Shown here: positions 24,801 through 37,814 of the stretch, piece after piece
Position numbering within the stretch: position 1 is the first letter of the stretch
Layout: every line of letters begins with the position of its first letter
Source of the DNA: Siphonodentalium dalli
Lineage: Eukaryota; Mollusca; Scaphopoda; Gadilida; Siphonodentaliidae
Assembly (NCBI GenBank): GCA_032622095.1
Contig: CP136063.1
Span: forward strand, 184,987,956-185,051,955
Direction: 5' to 3'
DNA: 64,000 bases
The notes under the pieces: generated by a model
Databases searched by the model: none
The model's input: the letters and a program-made list of their open reading frames with translations, nothing else
Told to the model about the DNA's origin: nothing
Translations under genes and position numbers: made by a program

Positions 24801-26300
24801 GATAATAAGATAATGAGCCTATGGTAATAAGATAATGAGCCTATGATAATAAGCCTATGATAATAAGATAATGAGCCTGTGATAATAAGATAATGAGCCT
24901 ATGATAATAAACATATGTTAATAAGATAATGAGCCTATAATAATAAGATAATGAGCCTATGGTAATACGATAATGAGCCTATGCTAATAAGATAATGAGC
25001 CTATGGTAATAAGATAATAAGCATATGATAATAAGATAATGAGCCTATGATAATAAGATAATGAGCCTATGATAATAAGAAAATGAGCCTATGATAATAA
25101 GATAATGAGCCTATGGTAATAAGATAATGAGCCTATGGTAATAAGATAATGAGCCTATGGTAATAAGATAATGAGCCTATGGTAATAAGATAATGAGCCT
25201 ATAGTAATAAGCCTATGATAATAAGATAATGAGCCTATGGTAATAAGATAATGAGCCTATGATAATAAGCCTATGATAATAAGATAATGAGCCTATGTTA
25301 ATAAGATAATGAGCCTATGATAATAAGATAATGAGCCTATAGTAATAAGATAATGAGCCTATGGTAATAAGATAATGAGCCTATGATAATAAGATAATGA
25401 GCCTATGGTAATAAGATAATGAGCCTATGGTAATAAGATAATGATCCTATGATAATAAGATAATGAGTCTATGATAATAAGATAATGAGCCTATGGTAAT
25501 AAGATAATGAGCCTATGGTAATAAGATAATGAGCCTATAATAATAAGATAATGAGCCTATGATAATAAGATAATGAGCCTGTGATAATAAGATAATGAGC
25601 CTATGATAATAAGATAATGAGCCTATGGTAATAAGATAATGAGCCTATGATAATAAGATAATGAGCCTATCATAATAAGATAATGAGCCTGTGATAATAA
25701 GATAATGAGCCTATGATAATAAGATAATGAGCCTATGATAATAAGATAATGAGCCTATGATAATAAGATAATGAGCCTATGGTAATAAGATAATGAGCCT
25801 ATGGTAATAAGATAATGAGCCTATGATAATAAGATAATGAGCCTATGATAATAAGATAATGAGCCTATGCTAATAAGATAATGAGCCTATGGTAATAAGA
25901 TAATGAGCCTATGATAATAAGATAATGAGCCTATGATAATAAGATAATGAGCCTATGATAATAAGATAATGAGCCTATGGTAATAAGATAATGAGCCTAT
26001 GGTAATAAGATAATGAGCCTATGATAATAAGATAATGAGTCTATGATAATAAGATAATGAGCCTATGGTAATAAGATAATGAGCCTATGGTAATAAGATA
26101 ATGAGCCTATGATAATAAGATAATGAGCCTATGATAATAAGATAATGAGCCTGTGATAATAAGATAATGAGCCTATGATAATAAGATAATGAGCCTATGG
26201 TAATAAGATAATGAGCCTATGATAATAAGATAATGAGCCTATGATAATAAGATAATGAGCCTATGGTAATAAGATAATGAGCCTATGGTAATAAGTCTAT
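15802..26300. repeat. 22-bp satellite array 1 (~10.5 kb, ~475 units)
   Basis: A 22-bp unit with core AGATAATGAGCCTATG followed by A or G and TAATAA repeats for about 10.5 kb. Common variants are GCCTGTG, GAGTCTA, a shortened unit that drops GATAATGA, and a rare TAATTTGCCT form. Marker variants recur together at larger spacings, so a higher-order structure is overlaid on the 22-bp unit. Every full unit contains AGATAA, and units with A at the variable base also contain TGATAA; both fit the GATA-factor consensus WGATAR. No open frame of note is present. Confidence 0.97.
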
Positions 26301-26680
26301 GTAGTGGGGCGGATAGAAGACAAAATCGTGCATTTTATGGTAAAAGCACCAAACTTGACACGCATGTACTACATATAATAATAAGACATTTTGGATATCA
26401 TGCCAAGCTGAAAAATGCCCATGGTTGCCATGGTAACCGTGTTGACAAAAAATCTAGTTTTTCTCTCAATCCCAACAAGTATGCATCGTTATGACTCAGT
26501 TTCTGATCGAAAAACAATGTTTTATGTACCTATTTGTTCTGAAATGGGAATAGGCCATATATCCATTGACTCATGTTGCCGTTATAGTTGGGTTGATTCA
26601 AAATGGTGGATAAAATGGGCGCCATTTGTTTGAAAGTCCCTATTATTGGCTGCGTGTATCAACATTTTATTGAGATGTGT
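26301..26680 (+). repeat. dispersed repeat family C, copy next to array 1
   Basis: From GGGGCGGATAGAAGACA through CATTTTATGGTAAAAGCA, GATATCATGCCAAGC, GGTTGCCATGGTAACC to GATTCAAAATGGTGGA. Related copies lie at 28380-28760, 48830-49090 (inverted), 50285-50560 (inverted), 56822-57062 (inverted) and 63620-64000. This copy is identical over 398 bp to the last one. Open frames of 69 and 72 codons translate the repeat and carry no known domain. Confidence 0.8.
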
Positions 26681-27560
26681 GTACATTTTTTATTATAAAA
26701 ATGTACTTTGACAAGAAAATATAAACTGATAAATCACTCTTTTTTTTTTTTAATATTAAGTATTGCAAAACACAAATTAAAGGCTAGAAGATGATGGAAT
26801 AGCGTAAATATAATGCAAAAACAAAACAAAACAATGGTATGTACATAGGGTTGTTTGTTTTGATTACTATCATTGATGGTTACAATGAAACGAGAAGCAT
26901 TTCTATGATATAAAACTGTCAGAATGTTGATTATGACATCTTCCGCGTTAACTTTATATCATATTATCATTTTAGCGAGTGTGTGTGGACAATATTGGCC
27001 ATTGGTCTGGTACAAAACTGGCTGGCAACCGTTGCTATGGAGCTACCCGATTACCTTTGTGCAGCTATAATAACACAATTTGACAAGCTGCTATTCATTG
27101 TGGAATTATATGCGCAACATACAAGTACCGCAACGTTTAAATATTTATGATATTAACTATAATTCTTCAAAATAGAGGTCAGCAAATATTTTTATTACGA
27201 GCGTGGGTGCGAATTATATGCGACAAGGTATGATAGGAATTGTTTACATTTGCAATATGAAAATAGTGAGATATATGTAATTCCCCATATAGTTGTTATA
27301 CAACTGAAGTGTGCTAAAAAAAATTGATTATAATATATTATGAGAATCAATCGTGCAATAACTCGTGGCATTCGTCACTCCAATATGGGATAAAACAATC
27401 GAAGACACTCATTCTGCGATTCTAATAAGTGGCATTCAAGAATGTGCAAAGGATAGTCATTTATGAAGAATTCCTGACAAATCGCCAGTCAATTCTGCTA
27501 GTTGTGAACGCATCATAAAGAGTTGGAAAAATTTGCATACATGCCACTGTTGGCAACACT
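26681..27560. other. unrecognised AT-rich DNA
   Basis: No gene, RNA or repeat recognised, apart from a short poly-T at about 26740. Confidence 0.5.
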
Positions 27561-27728
27561 TACAGTAATGCCCTAAGTAATCGACCCTTTAACCACAGCA
27601 GAATTATGGGTAACTTCTCAGGATTTAGTCGGAAATATGGATATTTATTTCCGACTAAATCCTGAAAAGTTAGGCCAACCCATAATTCTGCTGTGGTTAA
27701 GGGGTCGATTACTTATGACATTACTGTA
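27561..27728. repeat. 168-bp foldback (hairpin MITE)
   Basis: TACAGTAATG...AAGTAATCGACCC...TTAACCACAGCAGAATTATGGG on the left is mirrored on the right to ATTACTGTA, with a short loop around GGATATT (about 27640). Only a few mismatches interrupt the ~70-bp arms. No clear target duplication is seen. Confidence 0.88.
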
Positions 27729-28379
27729 TTTGCAATTGCAGCTGCATAGATCAGTACAGCGTAATGATGCCCTCGAGAATTTAAAAATGTTTGTGCACCC
27801 TTTTTAGCAACCACATCGCAATAGTTCTCGGCAACCTTTGGATGCTTCAGGAAGATCGGTCCATTTCACACTCCAACTTCCTTCATAGTAGCCTGTCATT
27901 TGTATAAAAAAAATGGGTTTCATAAACAAATTTGGGGATTTTGGGCAATGTAGTTAATCGTAAATCCCATATACTGGAGACAATGAAAACCAATGCTGAC
28001 AAGCATCTTATCGATTAGTTGCCTCAAAAATGGCGTTACCATAGCAACAGTATGTGGTTTCTGAGAATTCTGGAAAATGATCAAATATGAAGTATTTTAG
28101 TTAGAACGGTTGACTTATTGGTGGATATAGTTATATAATAATACTTATATGTATATATTCTCCAAGACGAACCGCCAGTACTGATCTCAAGAGTCAAGGT
28201 GACTATGAAAGGTCAATTGTTTTTATCACTTCATGTCCTATTATTTGTCTTTATGAGGAACCTTTGTGAATTTATTGCATCATATTGATATTTTGTTACA
28301 TTCTGGAGATCATAGCCTTTATTTTGAGCCACATATCTTATCCATAGGCTGATTATTACTTATGTGAGAGATTTAACGA
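27729..28379. other. unrecognised DNA
   Basis: No feature recognised. Confidence 0.5.
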
Positions 28380-28760
28380 AACATGTGACCGGGCCAATTG
28401 CCGACCTTTAAAATTAGAAATTGCTCTTCCCGATAGACATTGGCCACACCATTAGTTGGGTGGAAAGAGGACACAGTCGTCAATTTTATGGTAAAAGAAT
28501 CGAAGTTGGCACACATGTATATCACACCATTATAAGTCATTTTGGATATGATCCGAAGAATGTACTCCGTTGTTGGAATGGCAACCATTTTGGTGAAAAC
28601 GCCTGTTTTTGCCATACTCTAGCCATTATGTATTGCTAATGACCAACAACCTCATAGAAAACTGTTCACAGTGCATCTATTTTGATTAGACATTTACTTG
28701 TTAGAACATATACATTTTATATATGGGTAGATTCAAAATGCTACCCCCCAACAGTATGGT
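28380..28760 (+). repeat. dispersed repeat family C, diverged copy
   Basis: Shares AATTTTATGGTAAAAG, CATTTTGGATATGAT, GGCAACCATTTTGG and GATTCAAAATGC with the copy at 26301-26680, in the same order and spacing, with many substitutions. Confidence 0.65.
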
Positions 28761-30261
28761 AATATGACGCACGTACGCCAATAATAATATATATTTAACT
28801 ACGGTTGAGCATCGAAGTTTTGATTTATTTCGAGATATTGTTGTAGAACAGGGATCAGTTCAGTTGAAATTCTTTAAAGTTATCGCCCTGGGATTGCCCA
28901 AGTACACAATTTAAAATCCATATCTCAGGTAAAACATCCGCTTTGCGAAAACGATCGAGTTATTTCTATGAAAAATCCGTTTATCAACTATGCATAAAAT
29001 CGGTCGTCGTTTGTTCAAGTCATATATCGCGATAACGACATTAATTTTTTTTAAAGAAAAATGAGCCTTTTGTTTTTGTTTGATTGCTTTGAAAAATTCG
29101 ACTGACTGACCACTGTGAAAGGATAGTTGAACACAATTTCAATATAACACAAACATGATATGTAAGACAGACGTAGAGAGGGAGAGAGATCATATAAAGT
29201 GAAAGACAAGGTGATATAGATGGAGAATGAAGAGCGAAGCGCGGGAAGGGAAAGATGCTTCTTTGACAGCACACTACATGTATTTGGTGCTTTGATTGTG
29301 TCATTCAATTGTTATAGTCTTAGTGCAATTTATTGTTTCAAATAATTAATATCATGCCATGCCATGTCCCATCCAACTCTTTCAATCCGTGTGTGTAGGT
29401 TTATACATTGAAAATGTATTTCGAAGATTTAAAATCGGATGGTGGTCATGTCATTCCCATGTATGGATTTTGTCTCGGAGAGATCAACGGGAAGTTATCG
29501 ACAAATATAACTGCACTGTGGTCCCCCGTCTGCAATATAAATCGTCAACACATCTGTATCTGGCTGAACCAGTTTTCATTGTTTTCAAAAAGGAAAAAAC
29601 GTTCGATACTAAGTCACGGAAGACTACTAATTTCTGAAGTTGTCATATATTACAATCCTACACCAACAGCGTGAATAACCGTGACAATTGTGTCATCAAG
29701 AACAAAAACAAATTGGAGGGGGGCAGTCTTCGATTTTGTATTGGTTATGGCACAGCATGGTGTGGACGGCTGTTACATATGTGTTGCAAGTGACACGTTA
29801 ACGGCTACTGTTTTTGGCGGCGATCAGTGGTAATGTCATACTGATCACGCAGCACGTAGCGCTGCTGGTGAAGCATCCTCGCGAATGAGAGTTTAGTCTG
29901 AACAACAGACCATCAGCAGTGTCGATAGTTCACAGTTTTCGCCAGCATAACAAGTCCAGACAATAGCAATTACTGATATTCTCGTACGAGATCATTTTGC
30001 TCTATAACCAATTGTTCTGATATGAGAGTACACAGAGGATGATAACAGTATATAGTATTTATGCGTGGGTGCATGCACCAATATTATCCAATGAGTGACC
30101 CAGACAAGTGTTTACTTTCGCGAGTGGGTTGCCATGAGCCGAAATAAACATCTATCTCAGTTACGAATGAGATATTGATTTACACTCAAAACACTATTTT
30201 TGTATTATACGCGTTCCAAAGAAATTCAACACTTACAACTATACCAGTCTGTTCTCGTTAA
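28761..30261. other. unrecognised DNA with several short open frames
   Basis: Open frames of 85-92 codons overlap at 29041-29308 (minus) and 29359-29674 (plus). None shows a recognisable domain, and I saw no convincing exon boundaries. They may be chance or decayed repeat. Confidence 0.4.
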
Positions 30262-30650
30262 ATTAAAGGTTCTTAATCCGATTCCATATAATCAGATTTC
30301 AATAACAACATTATTAGAAATGCCGCTTCAGCTATCAGAATCGATTAATTGCTAACCACTGTCAAATATACTATAAAATTGCCCGAAACGTGTTATTTAT
30401 CAACATGTTGTTCGATGAAATTTTGCCCTATTATCAGCACAAAGCCTCTTGATTTTAGAGTTATCCATCTTCATCGGCAATTTGGTCTGAGACCGTCAGC
30501 TCGTCGACTTTTTACTAGCGCAGTAATAAGTATTGACGGTGAAAATAAATAGATTTCAAAAATCGATTTCCAATAACTCTGAGCTTTGATAGGTGGGTTC
30601 CTCGACTCGAATCAAACATTTGTTCTTACCCCCGAATTAGTCTGATTATA
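30262..30650. mobile_element. MITE family B, copy 2 (right end decayed)
   Basis: The left end TTAAAGGTTCTTAATCCGATT corresponds to the TTAA-bounded terminus at 6611, and the interior landmarks TTGATTTTAGAGTTATCC and ACTCTGAGCTTTGAT follow in order. The right terminus is not intact. Confidence 0.72.
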
Positions 30651-31532
30651 CATCTTTGAGCACATATAGCGATCTTATTTTAGTTTAAACAGTATTTATT
30701 CCATGAACAATACAACATAAATTACAACATATCAGAATATAACATCATGGACCGGATTCGACATCAAGCGTGTGTGCTTATGTGAGTCGTTTCCGGGAAT
30801 CAGTTTTTGTCCATCCCACCCAGCGAGAGAGCGACTGTCTGATTTATATAATGTTGTGTCGTTCGATATACATTCCGTAATCCAGATACTACTGTCGTTC
30901 CATGTAGCCGATTATTACTCTCGCGAGGTGGGGTGGGTGTAGGTACTTCAGGTAATGGCATTATGTAATTGTGTATAGGCATGAATAATAATTAATGTTT
31001 TATAGATAATGATGGTGTATCTCTTCCCTATGTTTCTGTATAGATTCAGATATGTACATGTAGAATAAACTTCGTGTCGCAAAAGCGTCCAACATATTTC
31101 TTTTCACTGGCTCTTCTTTCCACTTTTTTCATTAATGTGCAATTATGTATGGTTTATATATTAAATGGATATATAAGTAGATAAAATATGGTCTTTTGAG
31201 TCTATTTTTAAAGGATATAACAATAACGTTTCATGTTCGAAATGCTGCTGGCAATGTTGATGGGAAGAGATAGATCACCAGTAATGGTAATGGTAGAACG
31301 GTATAAGTCTAAGTTAATAATAGGAAAGCAATGAGCTTAGAGTAGTAAATTGGGTTATGTCAGATATGGTTCAGGGGTTTTAGAATGGGTTTTTAGTGTT
31401 TTAAATGACTCGGTGACCTCGTACCAACGGACTGTATGGCATTGATACTCGCGCGAGTTATTGCTAAGTATACATTCATTCTTTTATGTCTGAGAGTATT
31501 AGATCATTTAACATGGCGATATACAAACTTAT
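30651..31532 (-). other. probable 3' flank / 3' UTR of the LINE
   Basis: On the minus strand this follows the last sense codons of the LINE. I cannot place the 3' end: no poly-A tail, simple-repeat tail or matching target duplication was found. A minus-strand AATAAA lies near 30697. Confidence 0.35.
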
Positions 31533-31922
31533 TTAGTTGGCGAAGCGCTTTGTCCTGGAGATGTATTTCTGTATTTCTCTGAAAAATTTTGCGTTGGTTT
31601 TGGGTGTTAATTCGGGGCATCCATACAGAAGTTTGTGTGTTGTCAGGTTGCATATATCATTTAATGACTGGAGAAGTGAGTTTCTTTCAGCTGTGTATCT
31701 ATCGCAATTCATTAGGTAATGGTCGTTGTCCTCTAATTGTCCGCATAAACAATATGGGTGATCGGCGATGAAATTTGTGTACTTGTGATAATTTAGATCG
31801 CTGCAGTTGAGTCTGAGGCGGGTGTGGTTAATTTGTGTTTTTCTGGTAATAGCTTCATAGTAATATCGGGGTACTCCCTCTCTAGTACAGTTTAAGGACT
31901 TTGTGAATGATGCAAGGGACTC
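31533..31922 (-). pseudogene. LINE ORF2 C-terminal CCHC-like segment, cut off by an in-frame stop
   Basis: After the TAA that ends the RT frame, the same frame stays open for about 129 codons to TAA at 31533-31535. It contains LNCSDLNYH and then CLCG..EDNDHYLMNCDRY, the spaced C-x-C...H....C pattern found after the RT domain of CR1/Jockey-type LINEs. It is therefore the true C-terminus of ORF2, removed by a nonsense mutation in this copy. Confidence 0.8.
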
Positions 31923-33098
31923 TTAACTTGTTGCGTTCGGGTCGAGTTTATTCCAGAGGTCTGTTGTTGAGGGGATGAAGGATTTCTTGAAGGAAGTGGA
32001 ATCGAACTTTGGGGCTCTCAGGGAATTAGCCTGTCGGGTGTTAACATTTGTTATTTCAACGTTTGTTGAGCGTATTAGATTTCGCAGATAAGAAGGGGCT
32101 TGGCCAGACATCATTTTGTAAAAGAGACGGAGCTTTAAACGTTTCCGCCGTACGGCGAGGAGTTCCCATCCGGTTTCCGTCAGGAGAGATTTGTTACTGG
32201 CAGATCGGGTTGCACCTGTTGCTATACGAGCTGCTTCATATTGTACTTTTTCTATGTCATCGCTTTCTTCTTTGGTGAAACCATCCCAGACAACACAAGC
32301 GTATTCTAATACAGTGCGTACCAGGGTAAAGTAGCATCTTTCTAATGATGCTCTATCCAACGAGAAACGATGTTTTCTGATAAGGGCTATTCTTTTCCAT
32401 GCTGAGCTTAATAAATTATCTATGTGTGGCTTCCATTTTCCGTCGCTACTTAAAACGACTCCAAGATGTGTATGAAGTTTTACTTCCGTGATGGGTTCAT
32501 TGTTCATATAAAGGGTTGGGTGGTCGATTAGATTTCTCTTCCTAGTGCAAGTTAACGCTTCAGTTTTTAAGACATTAAATTTTACGAGCCATTTGTTTGA
32601 CCAGGATTCAAGTCGTTTGACATCCTGTTGTAATCTTAGTGCGCAAACAGTCGGATCTTCTATTGAAAGAGATATAGATGTATCGTCAGCGAAAAGGCGG
32701 ATATTACATGATATGTCGTTAACAATGTCGTTAATAAAAACAAGGAATAGGATAGGGCCTAGTACTGAGCCTTGTGGAACTCCAGCTGTAATGGTTCCCC
32801 AGTTTGAGGCTTCGGATCCCATAACTACACGTTGGTGTCTTCCACGGAGGTACGATCCGAACCACTTTAAAATATTGTCGCGGATACCCACCGCGCTTAG
32901 CTTATATAATAAGCCATCGTGCCACACTTTGTCAAATGCCTTGCTGATGTCGAAGAATAGTAGGCGGGCGTCGCGTTCATCATCTAGTGATTTCGCCAAG
33001 TGATGGTATATGTCGCATAACTGATATGATGTTGAATCTGATGGCACAAATCCCGACTGTCGTTCGGTTATGATATTATTTGACTGGAGATATGACAT
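31923..33098 (-). pseudogene. LINE reverse transcriptase, catalytic part
   Basis: 391 codons from the first Met downstream of the insertion. RT motif A is LLFFDISKAFDKVWHD (residues 47-61, catalytic Asp50), motif B AGVPQGSVLGP (105-115), and motif C LFADDT (135-140) with the two catalytic aspartates. The thumb and connection follow. The frame also stays open upstream of this Met to the insertion point at 33159 and joins the NYRPIS motif on the far side. The Met is internal, not a start. It is non-functional because the N-terminal half is 11.4 kb away. Confidence 0.92.
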
Positions 33099-33150
33099 TA
33101 AATGCTTTGCAACACACTTCTCAAAAACCTTTCCAAAAACTCCTAATAAG

Positions 33151-33159
33151 GAGATTGGT
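33151..33159. repeat. left 9-bp target-site duplication of the foldback insertion
   Basis: GAGATTGGT, matched exactly at 44550-44558. It lies in the codons for the RPIS part of the RT motif. Retaining one copy restores the reading frame. Confidence 0.92.
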
Positions 33160-33174
33160 GGAAGTGTCTATTCG

Positions 33175-33228
33175 CCATCGGATGGCAAATAGCGATTCTA
33201 CCGATATGCGCTATTTGCCATCCGATGG
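33175..33228. repeat. left terminal hairpin of the foldback transposon
   Basis: A perfect 20-bp stem, CCATCGGATGGCAAATAGCG, closes over a 14-base loop. The right end has the same hairpin with the loop in inverse orientation. Confidence 0.92.
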
Positions 33229-33308
33229 TATTTAAAAAAAAAGAAAACATATCATATCATCACAATACGCTATTATAACGAGGATTCCTACCGCCTTCGT
33301 GATCATTA

Positions 33309-36300
33309 GGCCCAGTTGACCGTCGGTTGACCACCTACAGATATCATGGGGGGATGGCAAATAAGAAATCGACAAATTTTGAAGGAAATTTCGTATAGTT
33401 TGAACATTTAGTGGCACAAGCTGTCGCTATATGGCCACATAATCACCATTTGTACCCGCCTTACTGAAAACCCGGACCAGTTGACCGTCGGTTGACCACC
33501 CACGGATATCCTGGGGGGATGGCAAATAAGAAATCGACAAATTTTGAAGGAAATTTCGTATAGTTTGAACATTTAGTGGCACAAGCTGTCGCTATATGGC
33601 CACATAATCACCATTTGTACCCGCCTTACTGAAAACCCGGACCAGTTGACCGTCGGTTGACCACCCACGGATATCCTGGGGGATGGCAAATAAGAAATCG
33701 ACAAATTTTGAAGGAAATTTCGTATAGTTTGAACATTTAGTGGCACAAGCTGTCGCTATATGGCCACATAATCACCATTTGTACCCGCCTTACTGAAAAC
33801 CCGGACCAGTTGACCGTCGGTTGACCACCCACGGATATCCTGGGGGGATGGCAAATAAGAAATCGACAAATTTTGAAGGAAATTTCGTATAGTTTGAACA
33901 TTTAGTGGCACAAGCTGTCGCTATATGGCCACATAATCATCATTTGTACCCGCCTTACTGAAAACCCGGACCAGTTGACCGTCGGTTGACCACCTACAGA
34001 TATCATGGGGGGATGGCAAATAAGAAATCGACAAATTTTGAAGGAAATTTCGTATAGTTTGAACATTTAGTGGCACAAGCTGTCGCTATATGGCCAAATA
34101 ATCACCATTTGTACCCGCCTTACTGAAAACCCGGACCAGTTGACCGTCGGTTGACCACCCACGAATATCCTGGGGGGATGGCAAATAAGAAATTGACAAA
34201 TTTTGAAGGAAATTTCGTATAGTTTGAACATTTAGTGGCACAAGCTGTCGCTATATGGCCACATAATCACCATTTGTACCCGCCTTACTGAAAACCCGGA
34301 CCAGTTGACCGTCGGTTGACCACCCACGAATATCCTGGGGGGATGGCAAATAAGAAATCGACAAATTTTGAAGGAAATTTCGTATAGTTTGAACATTTAG
34401 TGGCACAAGCTGTCGCTATATGGCCACATAATCACCATTTGTACCCGCCTTACTGAAAACCCGGACCAGTTGACCGTCGGTTGACCACCCACGAATATCC
34501 TGGGGGGATGGCAAATAAGAAATCGACAAATTTTGAAGGAAATTTCGTATAGTTTGAACATTTAGTGGCACAAGCTGTCGCTATATCGCCACATAATCAC
34601 CATTTGTACCCGCCTTACTGAAAACCCGGACCAGTTGACCGTCGGTTGACCACCCACGGATATCCTGGGGGGATGGCAAATAAGAAATCGACAAATTTTG
34701 AAGGAAATTTCGTATAGTTTGAACATTTAGTGGCACAAGCTGTCGCTATATGGCCACATAATCATCATTTGTACCCGCCTTACTGAAAACCCGGACCAGT
34801 TGACCGTCGGTTGACCACCTACAGATATCATGGGGAGATGGCAAATAAGAAATCGACAAATTTTGAAGGAAATTTCGTATAGTTTGAACATTTAGTGGCA
34901 CAAGCTGTCGCTATATGGCCAAATAATCACCATTTGTACCCGCCTTACTGAAAACCCGGACCAGTTGACCGTCGGTTGACCACCCACGAATATCCTGGGG
35001 GGATGGCAAATAAGAAATTGACAAATTTTGAAGGAAATTTCGTATAGTTTGAACATTTAGTGGCACAAGCTGTCGCTATATGGCCACATAATCACCATTT
35101 GTACCCGCCTTACTGAAAACCCGGACCAGTTGACCGTCGGTTGACCACCCACGGATATCCTGGGGGGATGGCAAATAAGAAATCGACAAATTTTGAAGGA
35201 AATTTCGTATAGTTTGAACATTTAGTGGCACAAGCTGTCGCTATATGGCCACATAATCATCATTTGTACCCGCCTTACTGAAAACCCGGACCAGTTGACC
35301 GTCGGTTGACCACCTACAGATATCATGGGGGGATGGCAAATAAGAAATCGACAAATTTTGAAGGAAATTTCGTATAGTTTGAACATTTAGTGGCACAAGC
35401 TGTCGCTATATGGCCACATAATCACCATTTGTACCCGCCTTACTGAAAACCCGGACCAGTTGACCGTCGGTTGACCACCCACGGATATCCTGGGGGGATG
35501 GCAAATAAGAAATCGACAAATTTTGAAGGAAATTTCGTATAGTTTGAACATTTAGTGGCACAAGCTGTCGCTATATGGCCACATAATCACCATTTGTACC
35601 CGCCTTACTGAAAACCCGGACCAGTTGACCGTCGGTTGACCACCCACGGATATCCTGGGGGGATGGCAAATAAGAAATCGACAAATTTTGAAGGAAATTT
35701 CGTATAGTTTGAACATTTAGTGGCACAAGCTGTCGCTATATGGCCACATAATCATCATTTGTACCCGCCTTACTGAAAACCCGGACCAGTTGACCGTCGG
35801 TTGACCACCTACAGATATCATGGGGGATGGCAAATAAGAAATCGACAAATTTTGAAGAAAATTTCGTATAGTTTGAACATTTAGTGGCACAAGCTGTCGC
35901 TATATGGCCACATAATCACCATTTGTACCCGCCTTACTGAAAACCCGGACCAGTTGACCGTCGGTTGACCACCCACGAATATCCTGGGGGGATGGCAAAT
36001 AAGAAATCGACAAATTTTGAAGGAAATTTCGTATAGTTTGAACATTTAGTGGCACAAGCTGTCGCTATATGGCCACATAATCACCATTTGTACCCGCCTT
36101 ACTGAAAACCCGGACCAGTTGACCGTCGGTTGACCACCCACGAATATCCTGGGGGGATGGCAAATAAGAAATCGACAAATTTTGAAGGAAATTTCGTATA
36201 GTTTGAACATTTAGTGGCACAAGCTGTCGCTATATGGCCACATAATCACCATTTGTACCCGCCTTACTGAAAACCCGGACCAGTTGACCGTCGGTTGACC

Positions 36301-37814
36301 ACCCACGGATATCCTGGGGGGATGGCAAATAAGAAATCGACAAATTTTGAAGGAAATTTCGTATAGTTTGAACATTTAGTGGCACAAGCTGTCGCTATAT
36401 GGCCACATAATCATCATTTGTACCCGCCTTACTGAAAACCCGGACCAGTTGACCGTCGGTTGACCACCTACAGATATCATGGGGATATGGCAAATAAGAA
36501 ATCGATAAATTTTGAAGGAAATTTCGTATAGTTTGAACATTTAGTGGCACAAGCTGTCGCTATATGGCCACATAATCACCATTTGTACCCGCCTTACTGA
36601 AAACCCGGACCAGTTGACCGTCGGTTGACCACCCACGGATATCCTGGGGGGATGGCAAATAAGAAATCGACAAATTTTGAAGGAAATTTCGTATAGTTTG
36701 AACATTTAGTGGCACAAGCTGTCGCTATATGGCCACATAATCATCATTTGTACCCGCCTTACTGAAAACCCGGACCAGTTGACCGTCGGTTGACCACCTA
36801 CAGATATCATGGGGGGATGGCAAATAAGAAATCGACAAATTTTGAAGGAAATTTCGTATAGTTTGAACATTTAGTGGCACAAGCTGTCGCTATATGGCCA
36901 CATAATCACCATTTGTACCCGCCTTACTGAAAACCCGGACCAGTTGACCGTCGGTTGACCACCCACGAATATCCTGGGGGGATGGCAAATAAGAAATCGA
37001 CAAATTTTGAAGGAAATTTCGTATAGTTTGAACATTTAGTGGCACAAGCTGTCGCTATATGGCCACATAATCACCATTTGTACCCGCCTTACTGAAAACC
37101 CGGACCAGTTGACCGTCGGTTGACCACCCACGGATATCCTGGGGGGATGGCAAATAAGAAATCGACAAATTTTGAAGGAAATTTCGTATAGTTTGAACAT
37201 TTAGTGGCACAAGCTGTCGCTATATGGCCACATAATCATCATTTGTACCCGCCTTACTGAAAACCCGGACCAGTTGACCGTCGGTTGACCACCTACAGAT
37301 ATCATGGGGGATGGCAAATAAGAAATCGACAAATTTTGAAGGAAATTTCGTATAGTTTGAACATTTAGTGGCACAAGCTGTCGCTATATGGCCATATAAT
37401 CACCATTTGTACCCGCCTTACTGAAAATCCGGACCAGTTGACCGTCGGTTGACCACCCACGAATATCCTGGTGGGATGGCAAATAAGAAATCGACAAATT
37501 TTGAAGGAAATTTCGTATAGTTTGAACATTTAGTGGCACAAGCTGTCGCTATATGGCCACATAATCACCATTTGTACCCGCCTTACTGAAAACCCGGACC
37601 AGTTGACCGTCGGTTGACCACCCACGGATATCCTGGGGAGATGGCAAATAAGAAATCGACAAATTTTGAAGGAAATTTCGTATAGTTTGAACATTTAGTG
37701 GCACAAGCTGTCGCTATATGGCCACATAATCACCATTTGTACCCGCCTTACTGAAAACCCGGACCAGTTGACCGTCGGTTGACCACCCACGGATATCCTG
37801 GGGGGATGGCAAAT
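33309..37814 (+). repeat. 165-bp satellite, left arm (~27 monomers)
   Basis: The monomer contains GGATGGCAAATAAG, TTTTGAAGGAAATTTCG, GGCACAAGCTGTCGC and ACCAGTTGACCGTCGG. Monomers are nearly identical, differing mainly at CACC/CATC ATTTG, CCCACGGATATCC versus CTACAGATATCAT and the length of the G run. Variant types recur at multiples of 165 bp, so blocks were amplified together. Confidence 0.96.

Noticed and set aside
15802-26300. CRISPR-like array
   Set aside because: Units are contiguous 22-bp repeats with no unique spacers, in animal DNA with no cas genes.
26285-26633. Possible gene shared with 63605-63953
   Set aside because: The identical frames are due to a segmental duplication of a non-coding repeat family that recurs elsewhere with broken frames.
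32048-33003. Plus-strand frames of 76 and 152 codons
   Set aside because: Antisense of the LINE reverse transcriptase, which has clear RT motifs on the minus strand.
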